Origin: Ryuthela nishihirai
Lineage: Eukaryota > Arthropoda > Arachnida > Araneae > Heptathelidae
NCBI GenBank assembly: GCA_038380435.1
Contig: JAWZYU010000009.1
Span: forward strand, 67,671,901-67,735,900
DNA length: 64,000 bases
Direction: 5' to 3'
In this document: positions 44,843-57,446 of the stretch, one piece after another
How the letters are laid out: each line of letters starts with the position of its first letter
Numbering within the stretch: position 1 is the first letter of the stretch
Position numbers and translations under genes: made by a program
Notes under the pieces: model-generated
Databases searched by the model: none
Told to the model about the DNA's origin: nothing
What the model saw: only the letters and a program-made list of their open reading frames with translations

Positions 44843-47800
44843 CATGATGTACCTTTTTCTCACTAGTGACTTTACTTTGTTGACTACTTTGAGAGCAATA
44901 ACTTTCTGGAGCATTTGAGCAATCATTGTACTAATCTCTCCGAGATTGAATATGCTAGTTCCATCTGCGAAATGCAGTGATCTGCTGTTTCATTTTCAGA
45001 GATGGTCACAAAATGTTCATATTAAAATCGACCGAGACCTTACACTGGTCATCTTTCATCTGATACTTCCTTTTTACCAACTATTATTGACGTTTTACGA
45101 ATTACAGAGCATTTTAACCGTATCTGATTTTTTCTTAATCTTTGACACCTCTTTTATACATTTGTTTTAGCTTTTATAATGAGGCGTCTAGACTCATTGC
45201 TTTATATTTGTATTTATACTTGTTCATTTATATTGAATTTTTTCTGTGTACTTTAATCACTTGTTTCAAATTTGGTTGTGGATGTATGCAGTTTTAATTT
45301 ATTTATTTTCGTGATTATCTTGTGTGCGCAATTTGACCCAGTTGCTCTTGCACCATTGAACGCCAAACACCAATCAATCAGTATAGTGTGCAGTCATTCT
45401 GTTGTATTCTGTTGGATTTCCTCCTTGTTTTATTAAACATATCTCATCAAGGTCAGATCTAGGAGGGCTAGGATACGAAAAGGTTAAAAAGTGCTCAGAA
45501 GTGATTAACAGATGGCGTAATAAAAAAGGATGGAACCTACTTCAAAAATGACTCATAAGAAATATTTTGTATATTTCATTTACATTGTTCTTCATTTGTT
45601 TGTTGAAAAATAATTAATGCCTTTGTCCTTATACTTTGAGAACATTGGAGAAAAGTGAAGTTGAAATTTACGATTATTATTTTTTATTTCCTGTGAACAA
45701 TGAAGCAAAGAACTTTGTTGTTTTTTTGCAATAACATAGTGTATAAAGGCAATAATTTGTAATTTGTGATATTGATTTGAATAATTTGCAATTAAAAGTT
45801 AACTACATAATTGTTTGTGGAATAAATATAATGGGTAGTAGGTACTTAATACTATGTGTTACTATTCTAAATTACATTTGTAACTAATTTGTTCTAATAA
45901 AGATTCATTCATTCATTGACCTGGACAGTTTCTGGACCTTAAACCCAAGTAGAAGTACAAAAAAAATTTGAATTTTCCACGAAGATCTTTCAATTATGCA
46001 TCGGTTAAATAAACCTTCGTTATTTTCTTTTAACCAAATTGTTACAGAAGAACTGCTTCTGAAATTAGTGCCTTCCGGCCAAAATGATGTACAGCGGTCA
46101 TTAAAGCATAGAGCTGAACTATTAAATATTTTCTTTAAAACGTTTAGTATACTCATTGATATGTATAACATTTGTATTCATTGATATGTATAATAATATA
46201 TATTTGGCATAAGAAAAAAAGTGAAATATTTCACGAACTTACACTGGATGTACACTGGATGATCATCTATTAATTGATAGGTATTTCATACATTGCAATT
46301 CGTACGTGATTTCGTTCCAATAATTATATCTCAAAAACCGTTTCACACAGCAAATTACTAAAAACAGCTTTCAAATCAGCATAAAACGTACTGAAGAATG
46401 AAAGATAGAAGTTATGCATATTTAATACATCTTTGCTACAAATCAGTAGGAGAAAGAGAATCGTGCAAAAATTCAGGACTTTTTTATGCAATTTTATGCA
46501 AATGATTGTTCTACAATATTCCACTGTAGAAAATAAAACGAAAATACAAAATAAAAAAATATTAATGGGAAATATATCGCATTGCGTCATATATGGCACA
46601 ATTTTCGAAAGCATTTTTTTTAATCGTTTTATATGAATAAGAGTAATTTTACCGTTAGTATTCATGTGTAGGAACATAGATTAAAAAAAAGGGTTAAAAC
46701 TGCTTTTATTATACATCCAAAATAGTAAAATGTTTCCTTTCGATTTAGAATATATTTGTTAGTTGCATATTATATTGCAGGGGGTGGAGAACTTATTGAA
46801 CGCGTGCAGTTTAACTTCTCACTCAAGCGTACTTAGCCAAAAAAATTGCTATCTCCAAAGTTCATAATGATTCATTAACAAATATGTAAAATTATTTTCG
46901 GAAATGAGAGCTGCAAGTCTATAACAGTTTCCATTAAGATTTTTGCAATTCAGGAAATTTGAATAATGGGCGAAATTTTTAAAGCATTCCGATAATGTAA
47001 CATCGGAAAATTTGAATTTGATAATACTCAATGAATAGCTTTAGCTGATTCTGAAATGTATATGATTGAGTTACACTCTATCCCAATGAACTTATAGAAG
47101 CAGAAGTGTATTATTAAATTAAGGGTCGAATTAGAAACTGTTTGTAATTGGACAACAAGTTGCTTAAATATATTAATTTTAACGATTAAAATAGAATGCT
47201 GAAAATGAAGTGCTATAAAAGCATACAAATAAATTACTTAAGTAATAATTTCTAAAGAATAATAATTGTCTTTATTTTATCAGTTTTGCAATTTGCTTAT
47301 TCTTGTGAGTCAGTGTTTTTTTACTATGAACTTCATAAATTCAGAAATGAGAAGTTGACTACCTGGTGAGGTGTGTGCTCTTTGCATAATACACAAAGCA
47401 ACGAAATGCAAACTGATATAACAAAAAATTGTCATCCACTGTACATCAACAAAAATCTCATCGAGAATATTAAAAAAAAGAAAACACAATTGTCATTTTA
47501 CGTTCTTTTTTGATTTTATAAAAAAAGTAAATTAATGCAATGAAGTTTTATATATAAGTTGTATACGCTGTCCTCTTTTACATTGGAAAAATGCTGTTGG
47601 TTTTCAAAATACTAAAGGAAATGTTACATTTTTCTAACTATACCAAAATGATTTTATAACAAGAAATAGAAATCCATCAGTTGTGTTGTAGGCAAACTGA
47701 TTTTAATATTTTCATGTGCGAAAAAAATACTATTGGTATGACAGGAAAAAAAGTTATATTTTGATGTGCGCAAAAAACCATTAGCAAAAAAATAAATAAA

Positions 47801-48672
47801 TATCATATTGCTAAAATGAATACTGTTTTAACTATCGTTCAGATGCAAGCAGAAAAAGATTCTTCTTCTGTGTTCTTCTGCTTTCGAATCAACCAGGAAA
47901 TTTGTTTTTGCAATCTCAAATATTTATGTTATATAACTTTTATATTATATTCATTTTTTATATATCAAAAATTCGTCAAAATCTTGTTTTTAGAGAAACA
48001 TGAGGCAACAAGGCAATGGATTATTTTACCTAAGGTATATCTACCATTTATATTAGAGATTTTATGCTATTGTTTTCAGTGCTTGAATGCAGATATGATT
48101 ACTACACTTCATCTTTGATAGAAATATTATGATTATAAAACACAGATGAAATACGATACAGTGTACTGAAGTAAAAATAATATGATTGTTTATGTATTTG
48201 TATAGCAAATGTTCTGTAAAATTGAATCCAGTTTTGTTTCGATTTCAAAACAAGTAGCTTTAAAATACAACTTTTTCTTATCGCAAAAGAACATTTTTAT
48301 CAAATATACTTATTGAATTACTAACGTTTAACTGTTCTATAGAATAGCGAGACTGCAGCATTTGGATTTCGTTTGTTTATTTATACCTCTCCGTCGTATA
48401 TAGATATTTTATTTAAAACCGTTTTCTCAATAATTTTTAAGTATTCTCTCTGAAAGTTTTATTCTTATCGGATTCGGGGCATTTGTTATTTTTTATTTAT
48501 TTCTTTGAAGAATTTTACAAAATTGTTAAATTATATATTATTTTATATAGTTATTAACTTTATATATGCATATAGGAAAACTCAAAAATTATCCGTTTAG
48601 GTATCTGTTTGAATCCAATACATAATCATATAATAAATAATACTTCTATGCTATACTCAAATGACGTAAAGC
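44843..48672. other. AT-rich intergenic stretch, 3.8 kb
   Basis: Frames at 45905-46171, 46324-46677 and 47816-48118 are of AT-rich composition and show no family motif. No repeat family used elsewhere in the window was seen here. It is the longest stretch free of recognisable transposons. Confidence 0.45.
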
Positions 48673-49022
48673 ATGGGGGTGGGTTTAGTAAGTAGTGCCT
48701 CAAGTGTGATCTGCAGTTCCCAGATTAGAGTTTCAATCTGGTAAGAAAAGTTCCTCGGTAAGAAAAGGGACATAGATGGAATTTTGAATGCCATCATCCT
48801 TTGGATAAGACGTTTGGCAGTGGTCTCGTATGTTGGAGACCATACTTTGTGGACGTAAAAGAATGTGCTGGACAGCCTTGAGAGGAGGCTGTCATATGTC
48901 TCTTAAGAGGCCAGTGGGTTCCCTTCCCCCAGCCTTCTCTGGGCCTTTAGTGTCTTTGTGACCTTTCAATTCTGCATATTGTTTGCAAAAAGAAATGTCG
49001 CTCAGGGGTAAAAAACAACCCA
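48673..49022 (+). mobile_element. SINE-A copy, diverged
   Basis: ggggtgggtttagtaagtag (head), cagttcccagattagag (decayed B box), core, and a clear 3' end (gctcaggggtaaaaaacaac). Confidence 0.85.
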
Positions 49023-51210
49023 ATTCATCAAATTAAATAACCTGTATCAGTGTAAGATGTAGTAATCATTAAAAGATTATCACAACTAATAAACAAAATT
49101 GGAAAACAGTATCAGTTAATCGGGCTGAAATCGTATTTCTTAATTAAAAAGCAACCCCAACCGTATTTTAGATTCCCATTTACAGCTTATCGTACCAACT
49201 AAGATAATTTACCATTTGCACATATTGCAATTATTGAACAAGATAAAGCTTATTCCTTTAACTCTGGAGCAAGCTTAAGTTACCGTAAAGACTAAAATAA
49301 TAAATCTCCAAGTTATCTTTTCGAAAGGGAGCACCAGAAGCAAAAGATGCTAGTGCAGGAAACTGGGATGAGAAGCACGTCTGTCAGTCACGACTACATT
49401 GGCTCGTGATTAGGAAGCGCTGGTCAGAGAAATTTTCGTCGTGGTTCATAGCACATGTGATGACTTAGGCTAGGCAAGGGAGAACACTAATGTTTCTCCT
49501 GCGGCTGTCTGTCACGGTGGCGCCGACGAGTGCTGCGCACTCCTGCCGAGAAGAGGAGGATGCAGTCCAGCATTCAAAGATCGAATTAGAGTAGTTAACG
49601 AACAATATCTCCTGTTAGGTGCTCTCTTTTTTTACTTCCTGCTTCACCTTCATTCAATTAGATGCACGCACAATCTTCGCACAATTAAGCCGACGGATCC
49701 TCATAGCACGTACGTCAACACAAACTTTGTGCTTGTCTAAAGATAAACACACCGTGGTAGAAGCAGCTGCATTATGCAATACATTAAAGAATAGCGGCGC
49801 TTCACTCAGTAATGTTCGCTGTTTCCTGAGTAATTCTTTCTCCAAATGATGACATACGACATACATTAATGGATTAAAATCCTCATTATTCTTAGGTATA
49901 AGAGAAATCAATTTCTCTCTGACTTTCTCTATATGATGATAACTTAAATAGCAGTAGTGTGGCTTTTACTTTGATTAGCAGGGATCAAAATGCAATATTA
50001 TTGAGACTTTGCACACTGTTTCCAAGATAGAACGAGTTAAAAAAATATATATTAGTGGATGCAATAAATTTATATTTGAAATGCATTAAAGTTTGAATCT
50101 TTTAGTGCATGTTTTCGCATTTTTTTCCTTTTATATCTTTTTTAAATATTTGTTTTAAAATGAAGATATAAATTAGATTTTCCCCCAAGATATGTGGAGA
50201 ATTGAGTTTTTTCAAAATATCCTGATATAGAAATGTTTATAGAGCAGAAATGCAAAATTTCAGATATTTTCAGCAGAATTCTTGATTACGTTTTCCTCCG
50301 AGGAGGAAAAGTTTCCTCCAGTTGTCTACATTGACCAATTTTTCTTAAATCCGAAATTTCCTGGAAGAAAACGAATTAAATATTTCGACAAAAAAGTCGA
50401 TAATAAATTCACGCCTCCTGCTTGAAATTGAGGTTCAGTAATCCATTCAACGGTTCTATCTTTAGGAGAAAACTGTTATTCACTTCTTCTTGAAGATTAT
50501 CAATCTCTTCCTGAAATTATCAAGAATTATTTTCTGAAACCATCTCTTCTTCTAAAAATTATTTCTTTTTAATTTTGCACTCCTATGTGATCTAATTAAT
50601 TACTTACTTCATGCTATTGAATTTCCAGCTCTATGGAAATAAGCCATCATTCTCACTCATACCTAAAGTTTCAAATCATTGTAACCCTCTTGACATTCAT
50701 CCTATTTCAATTACTGTGCTTTAAGCAAATTTTAAGAAAAAATGTTGAAGACTCAATTATCGACTTCTTGTCGAAAAATTTTATTTGTTTTCTTGCAGAA
50801 ATTTTGGATTTAATAAAAATCAGCCAACTGAAACTCTCATGACACTTCTTGTTCATCAATGGAGAATGGCTTGAGTTAGCACATTGAAAAAGTTTGTCGG
50901 ACTGGTTTCGCTTGTCATCTGAGAAGAATGTGATCGTTGAACACAACTTTATCCTTTGAAACCTAGGAAATAAAAAATTTCAGATACTTTTTCAATTATT
51001 TATTTCGGATAATACTGCTCTCAGCAGTTAGTTTTTAGTGCAGATAATACTCGCTCTCAGCCATTCCTTGGTTTAAATTATTTTCTGAATAACAGTAATA
51101 TCTAAACTAAATTAAGCATTAATAAATCTCTACACCTCTTAAAATTAGTTGGGGCCAACCCCAAGGAATCATTTTTAGCCCACTTTAGATTTTTTGTTAA
51201 AGATCTCGCA
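49023..51210. other. Intergenic stretch with a dispersed repeat at about 49365-49510
   Basis: A segment with gggatgag, cacgtctgtcagtcacgac, ttcatagcacatgtgatgac and ggagaacactaatgttt recurs in altered form at about 63502-63650. A GC-rich patch follows at 49500-49560. A minus-strand 85-codon frame (49654-49911) has no recognisable homology. Confidence 0.4.
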
Positions 51211-51405
51211 GAATGAAGCCACACTACTGCTATTTAAGTTATCATCATATAGAGCAATATCATATAGAGCATAGAGAATGAAGCCACACTACTGCTATTT
51301 AAGTTATCATCATATAGAGCAATATCATATAGAGCATCATATAGAGCATAGAGAATGAAGCCACACTACTGCTATTTAAGTTATCATCATATAGAGCAAT
51401 ATACT
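51211..51405. repeat. 65-77 bp tandem repeat, three units
   Basis: gaatgaagccacactactgc starts at 51211, 51276 and 51353. The second unit has an extra 12-base step (atcatatagagc), itself a small internal repeat. Confidence 0.95.
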
Positions 51406-51639
51406 GCAACCACATACTGCAATATTTTTATATATACCTCCACATACTGCAATATTTTTATGTACACAAACGATTGTGCTATTTCTTTTACCTCCAACTC
51501 TTTCACTTCTATGAAACAAGAAATAGAAAATAATATTCATGATGTGTTTTATTGGTATACCGAAACATAGACTCACTGTTATTATCAAGAAAACCAAGAT
51601 TGTTTTTCTTTCAAAGACAAATTTTCCTCTGCGTTACAC

Positions 51640-51880
51640 AGACATTAAAATTAATATCACCCGTATTGCAGTTTCCACTCGCATGAAAATACTTAGGTAT
51701 GACTATAGATAATAATCTTCACTTTGGACTTCAAATAAAAAAATGCCGTCATTTCAACTTTTAAAAGAACTTATACATATTGTGGTACATTCGAAACTAT
51801 ATATAATGCCGCATTAAGATTAATTTTGGGTTTAGTGTTTGAAGAGTTATGGAAGCTGGAATATTTAACGCATCGTTCAT
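51640..51880 (+). pseudogene. LINE reverse-transcriptase thumb fragment
   Basis: The plus strand gives, across two frames, a stretch like 'KINITRIAVSTRMK-LGMTIDNNLHF' (51646-51745), matching the 'I...KYLGvxiDxxLxF' segment after the catalytic box in Jockey/CR1-type LINEs. No catalytic motif remains. A small, dead piece. Confidence 0.45.
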
Positions 51881-52353
51881 GAGAAGAATATTTATGCAAA
51901 GATCAATCTACCAAAATAATAATTATGTTACAGGGTGTTCAGTTTATGATTATGACTATATGCTTTAGGTAAATTTTGAAATTAACTCTACGCAAACGTG
52001 ATATAGTTTGTTAATAAATACTGTCCAATGAAAAAATTCTCTAACCTAATTGTAATTGTGTTTTTATTTTATTTAAATAACGGGAGTTTATTTTTTTTAG
52101 GAAAGTTTAAATTGAAAATGGTGCATTTGAGATGCAATGAAGTGTTTATAATGTTGAACAACATTTTAAAATATAATTATATACGGATTATATAAATGAA
52201 TCTCAAAGGAAATGCCCGAGACTCACAGTACGCAGTATGTCATGATTCATCGAAAAGAAAGCAGGTTTTGTAAAACAGGTTTTGTGAAGCCTCTACAACA
52301 TGATTATGCCTAAAGCGTTGTAACAGATGAAAATTTGGAAGTAATTAGTGAAG

Positions 52354-52401
52354 CAATTAGTCACAATCCAAAAACGTCTGTTTTTGGATTGTGACTAATT
52401 G
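52354..52401. repeat. Perfect 22-bp inverted repeat
   Basis: caattagtcacaatcc (arm 52354-52375) and its complement (52380-52401) with a four-base loop. It sits inside the transposase remnant. Confidence 0.97.
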
Positions 52402-52547
52402 ATTGTCAAAAAGTTCCAAAAAGTCTGAATTTGTCCAAAAACGTCTTGGCGATTGAATGTCGGCAGAGCAGGGCAGAAAGACTGCATTCCTTATCTTTAA
52501 AATATTATGAAAAAAAAAGTTTTTCCTGAGTTACTCCCTCCTGATTT

Positions 52548-52918
52548 GGGGCGGGGGTTGTGTCGTAATCTGCTGTTCACAGGTTCGAGCCCCACCTGTG
52601 TCAGTGTTGAGATTCATCTCCATTAAACCCCACCCTCCCGTCGGTAAGAAAGGGAACATGATGGTCTTGGTAAGGCCACCGTTCATCTGATGAGACTTTA
52701 AGTTGTGGTCCAGTGTACAAGAGAGCCATAGCTTATGCACATAAAGAACCCTCTGGATGGCCTTGGCGGGAGACTTGCATTTATCCTAACAGTTGTTCAA
52801 TGGATACCCTTCCCCAACTCTCTCGGAACCCTTAGGGTCCTTGTGATTTGGTCAGAAGGACCCTAAGGTGCCACTCACTGTGTGCAAATAAGTGCCATTC
52901 AGAGGTAAAACAATCCAA
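52548..52918 (+). mobile_element. SINE-A copy with target site duplication
   Basis: Complete except for a shortened A-box region. The B box is caggttcgagcccc. Flanked by ccctcctgattt (52536-52547) and ccctcctaattt (52919-52930). A local inverted duplication of the ggaccctaagg/cccttagggtcc motif lies at about 52829-52868. Confidence 0.95.
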
Positions 52919-53521
52919 CCCTCCTAATTTCTAAAAGTATACTCCTTTTTTACTGCTTAAAAAACTACAACATCCTAACTCAGAATTTTAACTGTTTGTT
53001 GATGAAACGTGGTTACATTTATTAGGATGCTTGAATTCACAGACCAATCGATACTGGTCAGCAGAGAAAACTAACGCAATTAATGAACTTTCCTTACATA
53101 ATGAAAAAAATACTTTTCAGTACGCAGTTTCGAGATGGGCGCATCCCTGGACTTCATTTTTTTCGAAGAAACCATAAATTCTCAGCGCTGCATCAACCTG
53201 CTCCTCGAAGAATATATTCAGCGTCTGGATGATGAGAAGCTGATTTTGGTTACTTTCAACAAGATAGAGTAACTGTTTCCACAGTTAAATAGGCATTGAG
53301 TCTCACACAGTTAACGAAACCTTGTGCAGTTTGCTTGACTATTTTGATGATACAATGACCTTTGGAAGAAAGTGACCGCCCGGATCAACTGATTTAACTC
53401 CTTCTGATTTTTATTTAGGAGAATTCTTGAAGGAAACCATTTACAACAATCATTCTCGGACAATTAAAAAGGTAAAAAAATTCACTCGCCTCCTTCGGTG
53501 TCTTTGATTTCTCGACAGATA

Positions 53522-53596
53522 TGGTGTCTCGTTCTAACTTAAATAGAAATCGGGTGACGGTCACCCGATTTCTATTTAAGTCAGAACGCGACACCG
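53522..53596. repeat. Near-perfect palindrome, 37-bp arms, almost no spacer
   Basis: The left arm starts tggtgtctcgttctaac and the right arm ends gaacgcgacaccg. The centre is gggtgacggtcaccc. Only a few mismatches. It lies just after the transposase remnant. Confidence 0.97.
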
Positions 53597-54524
53597 TATT
53601 TGAAATTTCCAAAAATTTCAGGAATCTTACGTCCCTAAATACTCTCTACACTGAATTTCACCTTTCTAACAAAAGCAGAAATTTGACCTCTGATATAGAG
53701 AGACCCATCGGATCAGAAATTTCGTAACATTTTTTTAGAAACTGAAGTAGCCACAAGGCACCAAATTTCAGATTAGCAGAGCACATATTTCGATATTTGG
53801 CCTTTTATCTCGATGAAGCGGTCATATGCTGAATTTTGTAACTTTTATACGAAATCTGCAATGTAGGACCCGAAATACACTTAAACACCAATTTTTATCT
53901 GTCTAAACCAGTTTCCAATCAGAACAAAATTTGAACTTTCACTTCGAAGGACCCACCGAATTCCAAATTTCATAAGGTTCCAAGATCTATGACCTGAAAT
54001 ATCTCTAGGCACCGATTTTTTGCTCTCTAAAACCGGTAGATCTAAATTTAACCTTTCACCTCTAAAGACCCCTCACATCTTAAATTTCATAACGTTTCTG
54101 AAATCTACAATCTAAAACACCTCTAGGAGTTAATTGTAACATTTTAGTATTTGTAGATCAAGGTATTTGACATTGAAGTACACATCGCAGGTTGAATATG
54201 GGATGCTTAACGAGATCTAAGACACGGATTACCTCTAGGTGCATATTTTTCAGAATCCTACCACTTCTGCATCATGGTTAGAATTGTCATTATCTCCTGT
54301 CATTCAATCGCTACCTCAGTCACAATCATCCGCTCTATTTGCATGTGTCAAGGCTTGGCAATGAAATTATGCAGGTTCGTGAAGTAACGTCAAATATGAT
54401 AATGAATTATGAAGAGGAATGCAAGGTGGAAAACATTAATTTTTCTGAAGAAAATCAACTGTATTTGTGTTTAAACCTCTATATTGATATCCCAAGACAG
54501 TGTTGGGCAACTACATACATACAA
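53597..54524. other. Stretch with nothing clearly recognised
   Basis: Weak repetition of words like aatttcataa, cacctctaa and gacccaccg at irregular spacing (53640-54130) hints at an old tandem array. No gene is supported. Confidence 0.35.
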
Positions 54525-56570
54525 ATCCTCATGCAGTCATGTTCTACGGAGGTCTAACCAGACTGTTTAATTTTGTTTTCCAAACACATATGTCCTGAGA
54601 AGTTACTACATTTGTAAACTATAGGCCAATTCTAGGCCTGTAGTATACGGCATATTGTTCAAAGAGAGACTGCGTTACGTAATAGGACCTTTCACATCGT
54701 GCATTTGACATCCTTTGACATCGACAATAGCAACCTTTGAAATCGTGCCTATTCGTCAATTTGCAGCTATGATTACGGGGAACATGGCGAAACCAATGCA
54801 GTCTCTCTTTGAACAACATGCCATTCAAAGGAAGTTGTCTACTCCTTTGCCTAACCTCATCATTACTCAATAAGTGAAACACCTAATGGCTATGTCCACA
54901 CTTGTGCGTTTTACGTGCGCTAGACGCATGCGCAAAGTCATGCCTCAAATTAGTTGAATGGCGCCGTTTTCTGTGACACACACAGTAGCGCACATGCTTC
55001 CACCAGCAGCGTATTTTTGTTCAACATTCCGTGCAACTTCGTAGTTTGTCTGGAATGTTTCGTTCTGTTTTTGTAATTATTGAGCTTGTGTTTTTCGATC
55101 ACCATGTCGTCAGAACAAACATTGGCCTTTATCAATTATTATTAATAAATATATTCGTTATAGAACAAAATAAATTATTCGTTATAAAATTATTATTAAT
55201 AAAATAATAATATTATTACAAAAAATAAAGATAAAGCCTTCATTTATAATATTTTCACTAATGCTTCACTATCTATTCTACCTATGTTATGTTTTGACGT
55301 GATGTGGAACCTTCAGCCGACATAAAGTAATTCATGTTCATTCATTCTTATACCCGCTAACATAGCAGCATCAGTTACGTCCATTGCAACTTCACGTCTA
55401 CATTGGTGAGAAATTGAAAACTGTTTGACGTACAGGTGTAGATAGTTGAAGGCATGCGTCCAACGCATTCCATCTAACTCTGTGTCATTCATCTACTCTG
55501 TGTTGAAAAGCAGAATTGAAAGTTGAAAGTGAAGATGAAGATGAAAGCGCACAAGTGTGGACATAGCAAATGTCAGATACTGTTTAAGCATCTAAAATCA
55601 AAGGCATCAAGTTTCCTGCTATCTTGCTTACAACGGATCTAAGTTTTACTACTATAACTAATCATAGAAAGAACTAAACTATTATACTACCGAATTCTAG
55701 TCTTTAGGTGTATAATCCTATTTCTCCTTACACTCAAAAGATTCTTAAAGATCCCAGCAGCAATCCCTATTCTTTTCTTTATTACATCACCAGTATCTTT
55801 TAAACAGCACCTGAGATAATGAAACCTGGACACTTGCTCAAGACTGCAACAGTTCAAAGCAACTGAAACACCACATGTTTAACCAATTTTCAACATTTTT
55901 ATTATCTCTCTGTTTATTACCAAACCTACTCTATTGCCAGTTTCATCAACAACTCTAATGAAAGAATTCATCTCAACATCATTAGTCAACAAAGCCAAAT
56001 CATCGGCATAATATACATAAGAAATTTGGAAATCTCTAGACCATTTAAGGCCAAAATATTTCCCTTGCAAAGAATTCCGCATCACTTAATCAATAACCAA
56101 ATTAAAGAGAAAAAGATACAAAATTCAGCCTTGTCTATCTCCACTAGCAATGCTAAAGCAATAGCCTTACCAACTCGCATAAACTACTCAGTTTTGTTAT
56201 AGGCAGCTTTCATTACACTAACTAGTCATACACACCATATGATCTAACGATCAACCACAAACTATGTGGTTCAACAGAGTCAAAAACCTTTTTGAAATCT
56301 GTAAATCTAGTAATCACAGGTTTCTAAAACTCAAAATATTTCTCGAGAATCTGCCTAAGTGAAAAAATTTTATCGATACATCCCCTACCACTTCTGAATC
56401 CACATTGTTCATCACACAGTTGTCCATCAATCAAATTTTTAATTCTAATAATCACAAGAATGCAAATAATTTTACTTGGAACAGAAAGTAGACTGATTAC
56501 CCTATAATTATCACAAGGTGGTTGAATAAAGCATAGGAAATAACTCAAGTGAAGGCATTACAATCACTAG
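54525..56570 (-). pseudogene. RTE-like LINE, copy 2, strongly decayed
   Basis: The same family, order and orientation as copy 1. On the minus strand: 56548-56324, reverse transcriptase with DEQCGFRSGRGCIDKIFSL; 56085-55879, the catalytic YADDLALLTND; then the C-terminal region to 54619 (NDEVRQRSRQLPL; KERLHWFRHV), and a 3' end ccatgcagtc-like at 54525-54560. Many stops and frameshifts. Interrupted at 54889-55567 by a terminal-inverted-repeat element. Confidence 0.85.
54889..55567. mobile_element. 679-bp element with 20-bp terminal inverted repeats
   Basis: gctatgtccacacttgtgcg (54889-54908) and its exact complement (55548-55567) bound a segment that is absent from LINE copy 1 at the matching site (near 57797, cacctaat). 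The flanks aatg / aaatg could be a short target duplication. No transposase-like frame is inside; the superfamily is undetermined. The interior is partly AT-rich with clustered CpG near both ends. Confidence 0.9.
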
Positions 56571-57446
56571 TGTGAATAGAATATGAAATGCAGCAAATAC
56601 ATCACAATCATCATTAAAGGCAAACTAAGTGTATAATCATTAAAGATCTATTTGTATCGCACACTTTCTTTAGTCGAATGTGTTATAAATATAAAATACA
56701 GGATTTTATAAATAGTGTAATAATACAAACATTTCATCTACAGAGAGTTAAAAATTTGCTCTAATAGAATACTTTCGGGCTCAATTCTTAGATCCCGAAC
56801 CCTAATTTTTTCAACAATTGTTGAGTCAGACTTTGTTGGGAAACATTTTCTCTGACGCATCATAATTTTGATCACTTATTATATTCCTATATTATTAATC
56901 CTTATAATTTTATGACAAAATCAAAATACTAATGCTATCTGAAATGAAAAATATTAGAATTATTAATAGAAACTGAAAGTCGTTGGGCAACATCATTATA
57001 AACGTAAAGGATCATTCATTTATTAAAGATAGATAATAAGTAAAAATAATCAAAAGCCGCATGGTGATTATTTTTAATTACTACAGACTAATTAAAAGAT
57101 TCAAATTATTTTATAAGTTATTTTTTTCGCAATTGCAACGAATATTTGAAATATAGATCATTCTCAGCACGAGCCCGAAGTCATCTGTATTATTTTGAGC
57201 CCGACCCCTGCCCGGGAAAGCTCGAGCCCAAACTTATCTCTAAAATGTAATATAAATTACGGAAAGGTATATTTATTCTTAGGATATTATTAATAGAATA
57301 AAAAAAATCAAAACTCATAAGTGGCAAGACCATTGAAATGAAGTATATGTTTAAAGTGGGATAGAAAATATCCACCTAATTCTGCATGTAAGCAAAAAAA
57401 TTTCTTTGTGATACAAATATATACATTTCCATCAATATATATATCA
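56571..57446. other. AT-rich stretch between LINE copies
   Basis: No supported feature. It separates two same-strand copies of one LINE family. Confidence 0.4.

Larger units (their letters stand above)
52315..53475 (+). pseudogene. Mariner-like (IS630 superfamily) transposase remnant with nested SINE
   Basis: At 52318-52375 the plus strand reads VTDENLEVISEAISHNPKTS, the start of the second helix-turn-helix in a common arthropod transposase ('NPKTSxRxLA'). A hairpin and a SINE-A (52548-52918) follow. From 52990 comes FVDETW (first catalytic aspartate region), then NRYWSAEN, YAVSRWAHP and, shifted, FFSKKP. From 53375, TDLTPSDFYLGEFLKETIYN matches the family's 'SPDLTPxDFYLWGxLKxxVY' C-terminal signature, with SRTIKK. 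The segment between (second aspartate) is decayed. Stops and shifts throughout. Confidence 0.72.

Noticed and set aside
44414..44847. Frames of 98 and 73 codons
   Set aside because: They lie almost wholly in a SINE-A copy; the same frames appear wherever the SINE is intact.
46324..46677. 117-codon minus-strand frame
   Set aside because: AT-driven composition, no recognisable domain.
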